Shown piece by piece: positions 53,029-62,877 of a DNA stretch of 64,000 bases. Under the pieces are notes generated by a model that searched no databases, was not told the origin of the DNA, and worked only from the letters and a program-made list of their open reading frames with translations. The translations under genes were made by a program, and so were the position numbers. The first letter of the stretch is position 1; each line of letters begins with the position of its first letter. The stretch spans positions 186,001 through 250,000 of the forward strand of contig JAEWZT010000003.1 of NCBI GenBank assembly GCA_023458375.1, in the 5' to 3' direction. The DNA is from Bacillota bacterium (GTDB taxonomy: Bacteria; Bacillota; Clostridia; Christensenellales; CAG-314).

Positions 53029-54171
53029 ATGATTTATTTTGACAATGCGGCGACGTCTTTTCCCAAAGCGCCCGGCGTTTCCGACTGTGTAAAAAAGTTT
53101 ATTGACGAAAAGTGCTTTAACGTGGGTCGGGGAGCTTACGCGGCAGCCTTTGAAACGGAGCAAATAGTTTTTGAAACAAGGGAACTGCTGGCGGATTTTT
53201 TTCACGCTCAAAAGGGCAAAAGCGTTATATTCACCTGCGGGCTTACGCAGTCGCTTAACGCGGCGCTCTTCGGGCTGTTAAAAGGCGGGGATAAGGCAAT
53301 TACAAGTTCAATGGAGCATAACGCAGTGCTGCGCCCGCTTTGGCAGCTTAAAAAGCAAGGGGTGGGGGTTGACTTCGCGCCCTGCAATGCTGACGGCGAA
53401 GTTTGTCTTTCAGCGCTGGAAGGAATGTTAAAAAACTCGCCCAAAGTGCTTGTAATGACGCACGCCTCAAATATATGCGGCGCCGTTATGCCGCTTTTTG
53501 AAATAGGGGAACTTTGCAAAAAATACGGCGTGCTGTTTGCGCTTGATGCGGCGCAGACAGGGGGCGTAATTGACATAGATATGGAAAGGGACAATATTGA
53601 CGTCTTGTGCTTTTCGGGGCACAAGGGGCTGTTGTCTTTGCAGGGCGTCGGCGGTTATATTCTTAGCGAAAGGGCGGCAAGTATGCTTGAACCATTTGTT
53701 TTCGGCGGCACAGGCAGCCTTTCGCATTCGCTTGAAATGCCGCGGCATTTACCCGACAGATTTGAGGCCGGAACGCCCAACCTTGTCGGCATTGCGGCGC
53801 TAAACTGTTCGCTAAAATATATAATCAAACAAGGGATTGAGAATATTTATCAAAAAGAAATACAATTGCAGCAAAATTTTGAAAATGGTATTAAAGAAAT
53901 AAAAAATATAACAATTGTCGGCGGCGGCGCGAAAAAAAGATGCGCGGTAACGGCTTTGGATTTTTTATCGCTTGACAACAGCCATGCTGCATTTAGGCTT
54001 GACAGCGAAATGGGTATAATGGTAAGAAGCGGGCTTCATTGCGCACCTCTCGCGCACAAAACTTTGGGCACGTTTCCAAAGGGCGCCGTGCGCTTTTCTT
54101 TCGGTCATGCCAACACGAGAGAAGAAATAGATATTTCGCTTTCAGCCTTAAAACGCATCGCCGCGGGATAA
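53029..54171 (+). CDS. Cysteine desulfurase/selenocysteine lyase family protein
   Basis: 380 residues, PLP-dependent. DNAATSFPK at the start, the SGHKGLLSLQGVGG lysine motif, the ARSGLHCAPL-like segment near 340 with a conserved Cys, and FSFGHAN. Members mobilise sulfur from cysteine or selenium from selenocysteine. In this operon it could supply Se to SelD. Ten bases from selD. Terminator at 54269-54297 closes the operon. Confidence 0.85.
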   Translation: MIYFDNAATSFPKAPGVSDCVKKFIDEKCFNVGRGAYAAAFETEQIVFETRELLADFFHAQKGKSVIFTCGLTQSLNAALFGLLKGGDKAITSSMEHNAVLRPLWQLKKQGVGVDFAPCNADGEVCLSALEGMLKNSPKVLVMTHASNICGAVMPLFEIGELCKKYGVLFALDAAQTGGVIDIDMERDNIDVLCFSGHKGLLSLQGVGGYILSERAASMLEPFVFGGTGSLSHSLEMPRHLPDRFEAGTPNLVGIAALNCSLKYIIKQGIENIYQKEIQLQQNFENGIKEIKNITIVGGGAKKRCAVTALDFLSLDNSHAAFRLDSEMGIMVRSGLHCAPLAHKTLGTFPKGAVRFSFGHANTREEIDISLSALKRIAAG

Positions 54172-54268
54172 TTTTAAGCAGGCGCTATATGCGGGTTTAG
54201 GCATCGGCAAATTATTGCTGCATTTTTAAAGCTATTTATATTTAATATTAGCCGCAAGAAAAGAGGCT

Positions 54269-54297
54269 TGCGCAAGCGGTTGCTTGTGCATTTTTTA
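54269..54297 (+). terminator. Terminator of the selenium operon
   Basis: TGCGCAAGC and GCTTGTGCA pair around GGTT, followed directly by TTTTTT. Confidence 0.85.
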
Positions 54298-54450
54298 TTT
54301 GCTATACCGTTTTTATGCTAAGGACATATGTCTTATTTATATTAAATATGTTTAAACGATTTTGCGCGGCCTTTGTTATTTTTGTCTATTAAAATAATAT
54401 TCTTCATTTGGATGCGATTTGCCTTTTCGGGTTGCCATCTGCGGGCAAAG

Positions 54451-54914
54451 GTTTCAATTCACACACGCTGCACTAGCACTGTGTGCGACTAAAACAGCTT
54501 AATTGATTTTTCAATAAATATAAGCTGAACAATTTTTGACCTCTTTATCTGTGCCTACGCTTATCGTTTCAATGCACGCGATTTCAGGGGTGCGACTGAT
54601 AGCATAGCAAAAAGATATTTTATCTAAATATTTTATCCGCACACGCACACGAAGCCACGATTAAAAAAGCTTAATTAATTTTTGAATAAAGTTTCAATCC
54701 ACGCGCCCCGCATTTGGGGGCAGCTTAAACAGAATTTACATAAAGATATTATACATTTCAATCCACATGCCTTCGGGCGGCAATACCCAAATAAATTAGT
54801 GTACTATTGTGCCAATATTCCATCAACGCACCCGCACGGTTTCAATCAGATGTAGAAATATTTCCTAAAAGACTTGTTATGTTTCAATCCACGCGCCCCG
54901 CATTTGGGCGCGGC
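54451..54914 (+). CRISPR. Degenerate CRISPR-like repeat array, relic D (best-preserved)
   Basis: Two near-identical 34-base copies start GTTTCAATCCACGCGCCCCG at 54691 and 54881. Weaker copies start at 54451 (GTTTCAATTCACACACGC), 54566 (GTTTCAATGCACGCG...GTGCGAC), 54630, 54755 (ATTTCAATCCACATGCC) and 54817. From 54566 the steps are 64, 61, 64, 62 and 64 bases. AGCTTAATTxATTTTTxAATAAA occurs twice (about 54497 and 54669), like a duplicated spacer part. The pattern matches type I-C repeats; no cas gene is present. Bases 54298-54450 show nothing more. Confidence 0.6.
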
Positions 54915-54996
54915 ATGAGATTAATTTATTATTTTTGAATTTACAAAATGACTTCAAGTTCATGCCGCGCGAAGTATGGGGTTTTTATCGCAGTTG

Positions 54997-55989
54997 CTAT
55001 TCCGTCGTTATAATCACTTTGCCGCTCTTTTTTTCTGCGGTAAAATTTTTTGCATCTTTACTTAGCAGCTCAGGCGGGGCTACGGTAGTTACCACGCGCT
55101 GCACATTGGGCACAAAGAAAAACAGCGGAGAGCTTTTGTCCTCGTTTGCCAAAACCAAGACCGCAAACTCGTTTTTATAAACGTCACCTTGGGCATTGGT
55201 ATTTACGCTTATCTGTATTCCGACGTTTTCGCCGACGGGGATATAGGAATAAAATGCCGCAAACATATCCGTATCGCACCCCATAGCGGCAGGGTCGGGA
55301 AAGGGAAGATACTGTATGGTTTCATCGTAAATAGCATCGTCGCCTAAGTATACGGCGCATATTTGGTAAAGGGGCAAAAGCACATATTCCGCGCCTAAAT
55401 ACATAACAAAAAAGCCCGCGCCGCTGCCGTAGGGCGAGGTGTAAACGCCGTAAGGGTATGCGCTGAAAGAAGACGCAAGCCTGTCGTAAAATATTGTTAC
55501 CAGATTGGAGGCGTAAAGCGTTGTAATTTGCTCCAATAAATACGCCCATTGTTTTGCCGCAAGGCAGGCTGTGGTGCTTTGAACCGAAAATTCTTCGTAT
55601 TTTGTTACCGTCAGCCCCGCTGCCGCGCCGCCGTAAGTTGACAAACTGACGGAGGAATTTTGGCTGTTAATAAGCTTTACCGTTTGCGGCGTAGTTACGT
55701 TTATTACCGCAAAGCCTGTAAACTGACCCGTTCTTGCCGCGCTGCTTCCGGAAATTGTATCGGGCTGAGACGTCAAGATTGCAAAAGATACTCCCGCCGC
55801 CGAAGAAGACAAGGCGTTTGCCCACCAGTTTATAAGGTAAAGTCCGCTTGAAAGCAGCGTTATTTCGCCGCTTAACTGGTTGTATGATACGTCGCCCGAT
55901 TGAAAAACCTGCTCGTCAAACTTTACCGCCGCGTTTTGCGTAAGGGTATAAGGAGAAGTTAGATTTAGTTGCATAGCCGTTGTAGCCAT
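54997..55989 (-). CDS. Protein with N-terminal C1q/TNF-like (BclA-C-type) domain
   Basis: 330 residues. Residues 1-135 resemble the jelly-roll of exosporium BclA C-terminal or C1q-like domains (FDEQVFQSGDVSYNQLSGEI, LLSSGLYLINWWAN, SVSLSTYGGAAAGLTV). There are no collagen-like Gly-X-Y repeats. Residues 140-330 are beta/alpha mixed and not recognised. No signal peptide and no membrane segment. AT-rich flanks. A spore surface or phage tail-fibre-like role is possible; a single gene, no partner. Weak ribosome site before the ATG. Confidence 0.55.
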   Translation of the reverse strand: MATTAMQLNLTSPYTLTQNAAVKFDEQVFQSGDVSYNQLSGEITLLSSGLYLINWWANALSSSAAGVSFAILTSQPDTISGSSAARTGQFTGFAVINVTTPQTVKLINSQNSSVSLSTYGGAAAGLTVTKYEEFSVQSTTACLAAKQWAYLLEQITTLYASNLVTIFYDRLASSFSAYPYGVYTSPYGSGAGFFVMYLGAEYVLLPLYQICAVYLGDDAIYDETIQYLPFPDPAAMGCDTDMFAAFYSYIPVGENVGIQISVNTNAQGDVYKNEFAVLVLANEDKSSPLFFFVPNVQRVVTTVAPPELLSKDAKNFTAEKKSGKVIITTE

Positions 55990-56778
55990 AGTTTACTCCA
56001 TAAAGAGTTATATTTTATTCTATGAAATTATAAAACCCGTTGCCACAGCACCTGTTTTTTAAACGCAAAGGCTTCTAAAAACGCTAAGCGAGTTAGGAAT
56101 AAACATAAATATATGAAAGAGGGTTTTACCGAAAGAAAAGCATATCCGTCAGTGAGATTTTATTTCCCCTCGCTTTTAAGATAAATATCTGTAAATAAAT
56201 TAACTCGCAGTATTTAGCAGTAAGTTTTTCTTTTGCTTATTAACATTTTTGCTCATTCTTTTTTAATTTTTATATGTAGCGCTACGCATTTTTTATTTGC
56301 CTTAAATGTTTTTAGCGTTATTAAATGTCTGCGGTAATTTTTGTATAAACGTTGTAATGGCGGGCGCTTTCTGATAAAATGTTTTTGTTCAGTTAGATTA
56401 AAAGAAAGGGCTATTATGACGGAAATGAAATGTGAAGGGTGTTTTAAGAAATGAAACAATAGTGACTCTAATAGCATTGTTGAAGGCTAAATAATTAAAA
56501 GCGTCAAAAAGGCTTGCGCGCTTCTTTTTTGGTATAACAAAAAGGCGTATAGCGTTGTAAACAATTATAAAACTTCAAAAACTCTTATTTGTTTGCAATA
56601 ACGCTAAAAGAAAGAGCTTGAAAAAAAACCGCTGATTACTAATGCTACTATTACCAAATAACTAGGCAAAAAAATACTCGGCAGAATAGCAACGGTAAGG
56701 CATAAAAATATTAAGCCGATTTACACAGCAAATTAAGCAAAACTGCGGAAGAACCCCGCAAGTTTTTAGGTAAGGTTT
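55990..56778. other. Gene-free stretch between the C1q-like gene and the glucokinase
   Basis: No open frame with ribosome site, no terminator with U-run and no RNA gene could be recognised. A 12-codon ORF (MTEMKCEGCFKK) at about 56416 has a weak site and is not supported. The region is AT-rich. No copy of the CRISPR-like repeat is clear here. Confidence 0.4.
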
Positions 56779-57738
56779 ATGCGTATAGGAATTGATTTGG
56801 GCGCGACGACAATCAAGGCGGGCATTGTGGATTTTTGCGGCAATATAACAAGGCAAAGCGTAAAACCCACACCCGCGCATAAGGGATATGCCGGCGTTGT
56901 TAACGAAATAGCGGACACTGTTAAAGAACTTGCGGCGGCCGAAGGCAAGGGGATTGACGCCATCCGCTCAATAGGCATAGGGATTCCCGGTATCGTTTAC
57001 AGCCAAAGTGGAAAGGTTGACTTTTGCGCCAATTTGTCTTGGAGCAACGTGGAATTGGGCAAAGATCTTTGCGGCCGCATCGGCAAAAAAGTCTACGTTG
57101 CAAACGATGCGACGGTGGCGGCGCTGGGAGAAAATCTTTTCGGTTGCACTAAGGGCGCGTTGAATTCTGTGCTACTGACTTTGGGCACGGGCATAGGCAG
57201 CGGCTTAATTATTAACGGAAGCATTTACAGCGGAAGCCACGCGCTTGGCGCCGAAATAGGGCATATGATTGTGGGCGAAAACTTTTACCGTTGCAACTGC
57301 GGCAATAACGGTTGTTTGGAAACTTTTGCGTCGGCAAGGGCAATTGTAAAATATGTCAGCCGCAAAATAGAAGAGGGGGCGCAAACGCCGCTTTCCCGGC
57401 TTGGCGACGGAGCAAAACTTACTGCGGAAATTATATTTGAAGCGGCAAAAAGGGGCGATTTAATTGCTGGCGAAGCCGTAGACAGGTTATGCGCCTATCT
57501 GGCGGTAGGCATAATAAATATTTATAACGTCCTTGACCCCGACGTAATTGCCTTGGGGGGCGGGCTTTCAAAGGCGGGGGATTTTTTGCTGGCGAAAGTT
57601 AAGAAAGAGGTTTCGCAGATACAGCTCGTTAAAGGCAAAAAATATGGCGACATCGTGCTTGCCGCCTTGGGCAACAAAGCGGGCATAATCGGCGCGGCTT
57701 TTTTGGAGCGTTACATAGATAAAGAGGGTAAACTTTAA
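56779..57738 (+). CDS. glcK: ROK family glucokinase
   Basis: 319 residues. ASKHA phosphate-1 loop GIDLGATTIKAGIVD, catalytic VANDATVAALGE, phosphate-2 LTLGTGIGSGLIING, ROK zinc signature HMIVGENFYRCNCGNNGCLETFAS with CxCGxxGCxE, and adenosine loop LGGGLSKAG. It phosphorylates glucose or a related hexose from ATP. Start ATG at 56779 with AGGTAAGG upstream. The transglutaminase gene follows after 76 bases, same direction, without a terminator. Confidence 0.9.
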   Translation: MRIGIDLGATTIKAGIVDFCGNITRQSVKPTPAHKGYAGVVNEIADTVKELAAAEGKGIDAIRSIGIGIPGIVYSQSGKVDFCANLSWSNVELGKDLCGRIGKKVYVANDATVAALGENLFGCTKGALNSVLLTLGTGIGSGLIINGSIYSGSHALGAEIGHMIVGENFYRCNCGNNGCLETFASARAIVKYVSRKIEEGAQTPLSRLGDGAKLTAEIIFEAAKRGDLIAGEAVDRLCAYLAVGIINIYNVLDPDVIALGGGLSKAGDFLLAKVKKEVSQIQLVKGKKYGDIVLAALGNKAGIIGAAFLERYIDKEGKL

Positions 57739-57814
57739 TTAGCAAAACTATAAAAATACGGCAAAACGCCGCTTAATAATAAACTTTTTAAGCGGACGAA
57801 ATGCGGAGATTAAA

Positions 57815-60520
57815 ATGATTTTTTCAACAGATATTAAAAAGCAAATTGATTGCAAATTTTACGGCAACTTGCCTCTGGGCAACCAAAACGATGAAATTAT
57901 CGGCAAAATTAACAGCTGCTGCGAGGACGAGCAAGCGATATTAAAACTTTTTTACGCTACAATGCCCCTTGCCGATATTGGTGATTATGATTTTTCGCTT
58001 TTTAAAAAATACACCGATTTTGCTCTCTTTCTTGCAAAAAACCCTTTGTGGGGCGCTGTTCCGCAAGATATTTTTTTAAATTATGTGGCGTATTACCGGG
58101 TAAATAACGAGGTTATAGAAGACAGCAGGGAGTTTTTTTATAACGCGCTTATTGGCAGAATAAAGGGCAAAAATATGAAGGAAGCGGCGCTTGAAGTCAA
58201 CCTTTGGTGTGCCGAGCGCGCAGAATATAAAATGACGGACGAAAGGACGGCGTCGCCCATGACGGTGCTTAAAGCTTCTTACGGCAGGTGCGGCGAGGAA
58301 TCTACCTTAACAGTTACCGCTATGCGCAGCGTAGGTATCCCCGCCAGACAGGTCTACACCCCCAAATGGGCGCACTGCGACGACAACCATGCATGGGTGG
58401 AGGTCTGGTGCGAGGGGAAATGGTATTATTTGGGCGCCTGCGAACCCGAGCCAACTCTTAACCGTGCTTGGTTTGACAATGCCGCCGCCCGCGCCGTGCT
58501 GGTGCATACGAAATCGTTTTTGCCTATTTCAGGCGAAGAAATCGTTTCGCTTGCGGGTCAAACACTTGTGTTAAACCTCACAAGCCGCTACGCAGCCAGC
58601 AAAACTTTTACCGTTACCGTTTTAGACGTTTTACCCCTAGAAAACGCCGAAGTGCGCTTTGAAATGCTTAATTCTTCCGAGCTTGCGCCCATAGCCACTT
58701 TAAAAACCGACGGCGACGGCAAAGCTAAGATAACTTTGGGTATGGGAACCGTCAATGTTTGCGCGACAAGCAAGGGCAGATTTATTGAAGCGGCGGTTGA
58801 CACAAACGACGTTAATTCGCTTACTTTGGATTTTTACAAAGCCGCAAAAAAAGAAAGCGCGGGGACGCGGGACTTTGATTTTTACGCGCCTAAGGACAAC
58901 CCTAAAAACGGCGCGCACCTAACGCAAGAGCAAAAGTTACTTAGAAAAGAAATAAAAAGTAAAGCGGAAAAAAAGCTGCTGACACGCAAAAAAAGTTTTT
59001 ATTGCAGTCAGGAGGCAGCGAAACTTGCCGCGCTTTTTAGCCGCCCTGACGAGGTTGAGGACATTTTAAGAGGTGCCGAGGGTAATTTTTGGGAAATATA
59101 CAGTTTTCTTTGCGGCAAAGAAAATATTGTTAAGGTCGGTTTCGGCGAAAGTGAAGAGTGTTCTGCGCCCCATTTTTGCCAGGCAAATGAATGCTTTGGC
59201 GGTTGTGCCGAGGGTATAGGCGAAAACGCGGGCAGTAATAATTGCGCCAAAAGCGACGGCGGTATAACAAAATCTATTGAAGAAATTGGCGAGTTAAAAT
59301 TGGAACTTCTCAAATCGCTTAGCCAAAAAGACCTTTTAGATTCAAAGTGCGCAGTTTTGCAGGAACATTTCGAGCTGTCGCTGAGATATCAAAACGATTT
59401 TCCCAAAGAGATATTTATCCCTTACATCATGTGCCCGCGAATAAGTTACGAGGAAATTACCCCTTACAGAAAATTTCTTTTGTCTGTTATAAGCTTAGAG
59501 GACGCCGAGCTGTTTAGGCGGCAGCCCCTTAAAGCGTGGCAGTATGTATGCGGTTTTGGCGAAAATACTTTAAGGCAAAACGATAGGCTGCTGGGCACGC
59601 CGCAGGGGATTTTTAAAAGCGGCTTAGCAAGCCAAAAAGCAAAAAAGGTATTGTTTGCGGTAGTTTTAAGGACGCTGGGCGTTCCCGCGCGGATAAATCC
59701 CGTTGACGGTTCCCCGCAATATTACCAAGGTGACAAGTTTGTTAATGTTGGTAACATTAAAAATGAGAACGAGGTTTTAAGCGCCGCAAGAATACAAAAA
59801 AGCGGCAGACTCGTTTTATTGGGCGGCGGGGAAAAATGGTATTATTACGGCAACTTTACGCTGGCAAAATTAAAAAGCGGCGGCTATCAAACGCTAAGAT
59901 TTGATGATATCAAATGGCAAAAAGGCAGAACCGAACTGTCGCTTGAAAGCGGTTTTTACAGGCTTATCACCGTCAGCAGAGCTCCTAACGGCAACCAATA
60001 CGCCAAAAAATATTGTTTTGAGCTTAAAGAGGGCGAAAATAAGCGCCTTGACATAGCAATGCGCCAAATTGAGCTTTCACTCATGGCAACGGACATAGCT
60101 TTTGAGCCTTTTGCGCTTTTTGACTCAAACAACCAAGAAGTGTCTTCCCAAAGCTTTAAAGGGAAAGCCGTTTTTCTTTGGCTGGAAGAGCAGGGCGAGC
60201 CGGCGGAACATATTTTAAACGAGCTTATCTGCGCCAAAGACGTTTTAAATAAAATCGGTTGGGCGGTAGCTTTAATCCGAAAGGAAAGCGCGCCCGCTGA
60301 CAAAACTTTGGACAAAACGCTAAAAGCGCTAAACTGCGCAAAGGTATTTTACTCCGACTTTTCACAAACGGCGGAAATTATGGCGCGCCGAATGTATTTA
60401 GACCCGCAAAATATGCCTCTTTTAGTGGCGGCGGTCAACGGGCGCGGCGTTTACGCCAGCGGCGGATATAATGTAGGCGCCGTCGGCTTAATGATAAAGA
60501 TTTTGGATTTATGCAATTAA
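57815..60520 (+). CDS. Transglutaminase-like domain protein
   Basis: 901 residues. Transglutaminase core with Cys159 in YGRCGEES and His192 in CDDNHAWVEVW; the third position is Glu in GACEPEP, the usual form in this subfamily. An Ig-like segment (about 250-340) follows, then a second degenerate transglutaminase-like region (AVVLRTLGVPARINPVDGSP near 610) and a thioredoxin-like C-terminus (VFLWLEEQGEPAEHIL). No signal peptide, so it would be cytoplasmic. Peptidase or cross-linker cannot be told. A GGAG-containing site precedes the ATG. Confidence 0.78.
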   Translation: MIFSTDIKKQIDCKFYGNLPLGNQNDEIIGKINSCCEDEQAILKLFYATMPLADIGDYDFSLFKKYTDFALFLAKNPLWGAVPQDIFLNYVAYYRVNNEVIEDSREFFYNALIGRIKGKNMKEAALEVNLWCAERAEYKMTDERTASPMTVLKASYGRCGEESTLTVTAMRSVGIPARQVYTPKWAHCDDNHAWVEVWCEGKWYYLGACEPEPTLNRAWFDNAAARAVLVHTKSFLPISGEEIVSLAGQTLVLNLTSRYAASKTFTVTVLDVLPLENAEVRFEMLNSSELAPIATLKTDGDGKAKITLGMGTVNVCATSKGRFIEAAVDTNDVNSLTLDFYKAAKKESAGTRDFDFYAPKDNPKNGAHLTQEQKLLRKEIKSKAEKKLLTRKKSFYCSQEAAKLAALFSRPDEVEDILRGAEGNFWEIYSFLCGKENIVKVGFGESEECSAPHFCQANECFGGCAEGIGENAGSNNCAKSDGGITKSIEEIGELKLELLKSLSQKDLLDSKCAVLQEHFELSLRYQNDFPKEIFIPYIMCPRISYEEITPYRKFLLSVISLEDAELFRRQPLKAWQYVCGFGENTLRQNDRLLGTPQGIFKSGLASQKAKKVLFAVVLRTLGVPARINPVDGSPQYYQGDKFVNVGNIKNENEVLSAARIQKSGRLVLLGGGEKWYYYGNFTLAKLKSGGYQTLRFDDIKWQKGRTELSLESGFYRLITVSRAPNGNQYAKKYCFELKEGENKRLDIAMRQIELSLMATDIAFEPFALFDSNNQEVSSQSFKGKAVFLWLEEQGEPAEHILNELICAKDVLNKIGWAVALIRKESAPADKTLDKTLKALNCAKVFYSDFSQTAEIMARRMYLDPQNMPLLVAAVNGRGVYASGGYNVGAVGLMIKILDLCN

Positions 60521-60806
60521 GGCGGCTGCCGCAAATAATTTAAATCTATTGAAATACGAGCAGGGCGGGCGTAAAGAAGTTACCTTATCTGCCCAAACAG
60601 CGTAAAACGTATATGCAAAAAAGGCATAAAACAGAACAAAGCAAAACGGATTGGACGCAAAAGCTCATAAATTTATTGTAAACGAACAAGGCGGCAATGC
60701 TTTTAAAAAAGCCTCAATCATAGGCGGCTAAAATGCGCGCGGATTAGATAGGTTTATTATTTAAAAAGTTTGCAAGCGGCGCGAAAAGCAGTAAAGGAAA
60801 AATGAA

Positions 60807-61487
60807 ATGAATCTTATAGAAATTATCGCTTTGACGGCTGATGACGCAAAACGTATTGAAGGGTGCGGCGGCGACAGGATAGAGCTTATAAGCGAATACG
60901 GTTTAGGGGGCTTAACGCCCTGCCGCGACACAATAGAAAAAGTTGTCCGCGCCGTAAAAATACCCGTTAATGTTATGATAAGACCCCACTCAAAGCACTT
61001 TGCCTATTCGCAAGAAGAAATTGCCTTAATGAAAAGCGATATTGCGGCGGCAAGGGATTTGGGCGCTCACGGCGTAGTGTTTGGCGCGCTGAACAAAAGG
61101 GGAATTATCTGCCTCAAAAGAACGGGGCAGCTTATAAGCAGAAGCTTTGGGCTTGATATAACTTTTCATAGGGCGGTAGACGAGCTGCCCAATCCCTTAG
61201 AGGGTATAAGGGCGTTTAGCAAATTTGCCGCAATTACAAGCGTGCTGACTTCGGGGGGCAGCGGCAATGTTGCCCAAAACACCGCGGTAATAAATGAAAT
61301 GATACAACACTCCCGCCATATTAACATACTAATAGGCGGCGGGCTGAATTTTGACAATATTGCTTTAATAAGAGAAAAAACGGGGGCGACGCAGTTTCAT
61401 TTCGGTCGGGCGGTAAGAAACGATATAACCTTTGAAATTGACGAGCAAAAACTTAAACGCATGGTGCGTCTTTGCAAGGAAGTCTGA
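60807..61487 (+). CDS. cutC: CutC family protein
   Basis: 226 residues, TIM-barrel. GGDRIELISEYGLGGLTPC, VNVMIRPHSKHFAYSQEEI, VFGALNKRG and TFHRAVDEL are CutC signatures. Named copper homeostasis protein, but the role in copper tolerance is disputed and the enzyme activity is unknown. AAAGGAAAA before the ATG. 60521-60806 before it holds no gene. Confidence 0.88.
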   Translation: MNLIEIIALTADDAKRIEGCGGDRIELISEYGLGGLTPCRDTIEKVVRAVKIPVNVMIRPHSKHFAYSQEEIALMKSDIAAARDLGAHGVVFGALNKRGIICLKRTGQLISRSFGLDITFHRAVDELPNPLEGIRAFSKFAAITSVLTSGGSGNVAQNTAVINEMIQHSRHINILIGGGLNFDNIALIREKTGATQFHFGRAVRNDITFEIDEQKLKRMVRLCKEV

Positions 61488-61673
61488 CTTTTATAAGGCG
61501 CATTTTTAGTTTTAATACATATTTTTTGCAAAAATAATACGCAAAACGAACGAACTTGATTTAGTGTTTATAGGCATTGTCTAAGGTAAAAAGAAAATAT
61601 TTTTCTGCTTAAAAACAGGCAAAGCCTTGCGCATAGCGGCAACATTTAAATACTTAACACAGGAGTAAAAACT

Positions 61674-62423
61674 ATGAAATATACCGATATAAACGCGCAG
61701 ACCATTGACAGATGGGTTGACGAGGGCTGGGAATGGGGAGTGCCCATAACGCACGAGCAATTCCTAAAAGCAAAGCAGGGGGAATGGAATATGGTGCTAA
61801 CGCCCGTAAAGCCCGTTCCCAAGCAATGGTTTCCTCCCTTAAAGGGCAAAAAAGTGCTTGGCTTGGCGTCGGGAGGCGGTCAGCAGATGCCTATTTTTGC
61901 CGCGCAAGGCGCGCTATGCTTTCTTTTGGACTATTCTAAAAGGCAGATACAAAGCGATTTGGACGTCGCCGCAAGGGAGGGGTATGAAATAAACGCGGTG
62001 CGCGCCGATATGACAAAGCCGCTTCCCTTTGACAGCGAAAGCTTTGACATTATTTTTCATCCCGTATCCAACTGCTATATTGAGGACGTAGCGCACGTTT
62101 GGCGTGAGTGTTACCGATTGCTTAAAAAAGGCGGCGTTTTATTTGCGGGTCTTGACAACGGCGTAAACTTTCTTTTCGGGGAGGATGAAAGGGAAATCAA
62201 ACATAAACTGCCCTTTAACCCCCTTAAAGACGGCGCTTTAATGAGCGAGCTGCAAGCCGACGACAACGGGGTTCAATTTTCACACACAATTGAAGAGCAG
62301 ATAAGGGGTCAGCTTAAAGCGGGTTTTAGGTTACTTGACCTTTATGAGGACACTAACGGGAAGGGGTTTCTGCACGATATGGGGGTGCCTACCTTTTGGG
62401 CGACTTTGGCGGTCAAAGAGTAA
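61674..62423 (+). CDS. Class I SAM-dependent methyltransferase
   Basis: 249 residues. SAM motif VLGLASGGGQQMPIFAAQGA near 63-82, then RADMTKPLPFDSESFDIIFH and YRLLKKGGVLFAG. A family often annotated as a UbiE-like methyltransferase without known substrate. The N-terminal WVDEGWEWGVPITHEQF and C-terminal THDMGVPTFWA-like ends are typical. AACACAGGAG precedes the ATG. It stands alone. Confidence 0.82.
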   Translation: MKYTDINAQTIDRWVDEGWEWGVPITHEQFLKAKQGEWNMVLTPVKPVPKQWFPPLKGKKVLGLASGGGQQMPIFAAQGALCFLLDYSKRQIQSDLDVAAREGYEINAVRADMTKPLPFDSESFDIIFHPVSNCYIEDVAHVWRECYRLLKKGGVLFAGLDNGVNFLFGEDEREIKHKLPFNPLKDGALMSELQADDNGVQFSHTIEEQIRGQLKAGFRLLDLYEDTNGKGFLHDMGVPTFWATLAVKE

Positions 62424-62877
62424 AGCGAAAAATAAAAAAGGCAGAGCGGTAAATAAAAAAACCATAATAAAAATGCCAAAGCAAAATAGTTTAAAAAACG
62501 GAACGAAAACAATACAGACAAGAACCCTATTAGGCTTAAAAACACAAGTTGAGCAACGCAAGCAAAGCAACGCAAGCTAAAAATATGTTTATTTTAAACC
62601 GCGCGAAGCTAAATATTAACGCCAATTTTAAAAATAAAAATCTACTAAAAGAGCGCAAAAAGTTTGTAGACCGTGTAAATTATCTCTTTCCGAATAAACA
62701 AAAAACATTAAGCCTTTAAGTCTAATATTACAAATTAAAAAAAGATAAAGACAGCTAAGTTCCTTATCTTTTTGTGTTATCTTAATTTGCCGCTTTTTTA
62801 TTTGTCTAAAACCTTTTAGACATTCTTTATCCTTTGCATAGAAATATCAAGGTTTTCAGAAGTTAATTTCATACTGT
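62424..62877. other. Gene-free stretch between the methyltransferase and ABC transporter genes
   Basis: The frames open here are shadows or low-complexity A-rich sequence. A weak hairpin at about 62741-62775 (AAAAAGATAA / TTATCTTTTT) could terminate both converging genes. Nothing else recognised. Confidence 0.4.

Noticed and set aside
53029..54171. SelA (selenocysteine synthase) as the identity of the PLP enzyme
   Set aside because: Start DNAATSFPK, the SGHKG lysine loop and a conserved Cys near 340 fit cysteine desulfurase, not SelA.
62335..62580. Lys/Asn-rich frames after the methyltransferase gene
   Set aside because: Low-complexity A-rich sequence with shadows of the methyltransferase; no ribosome site.
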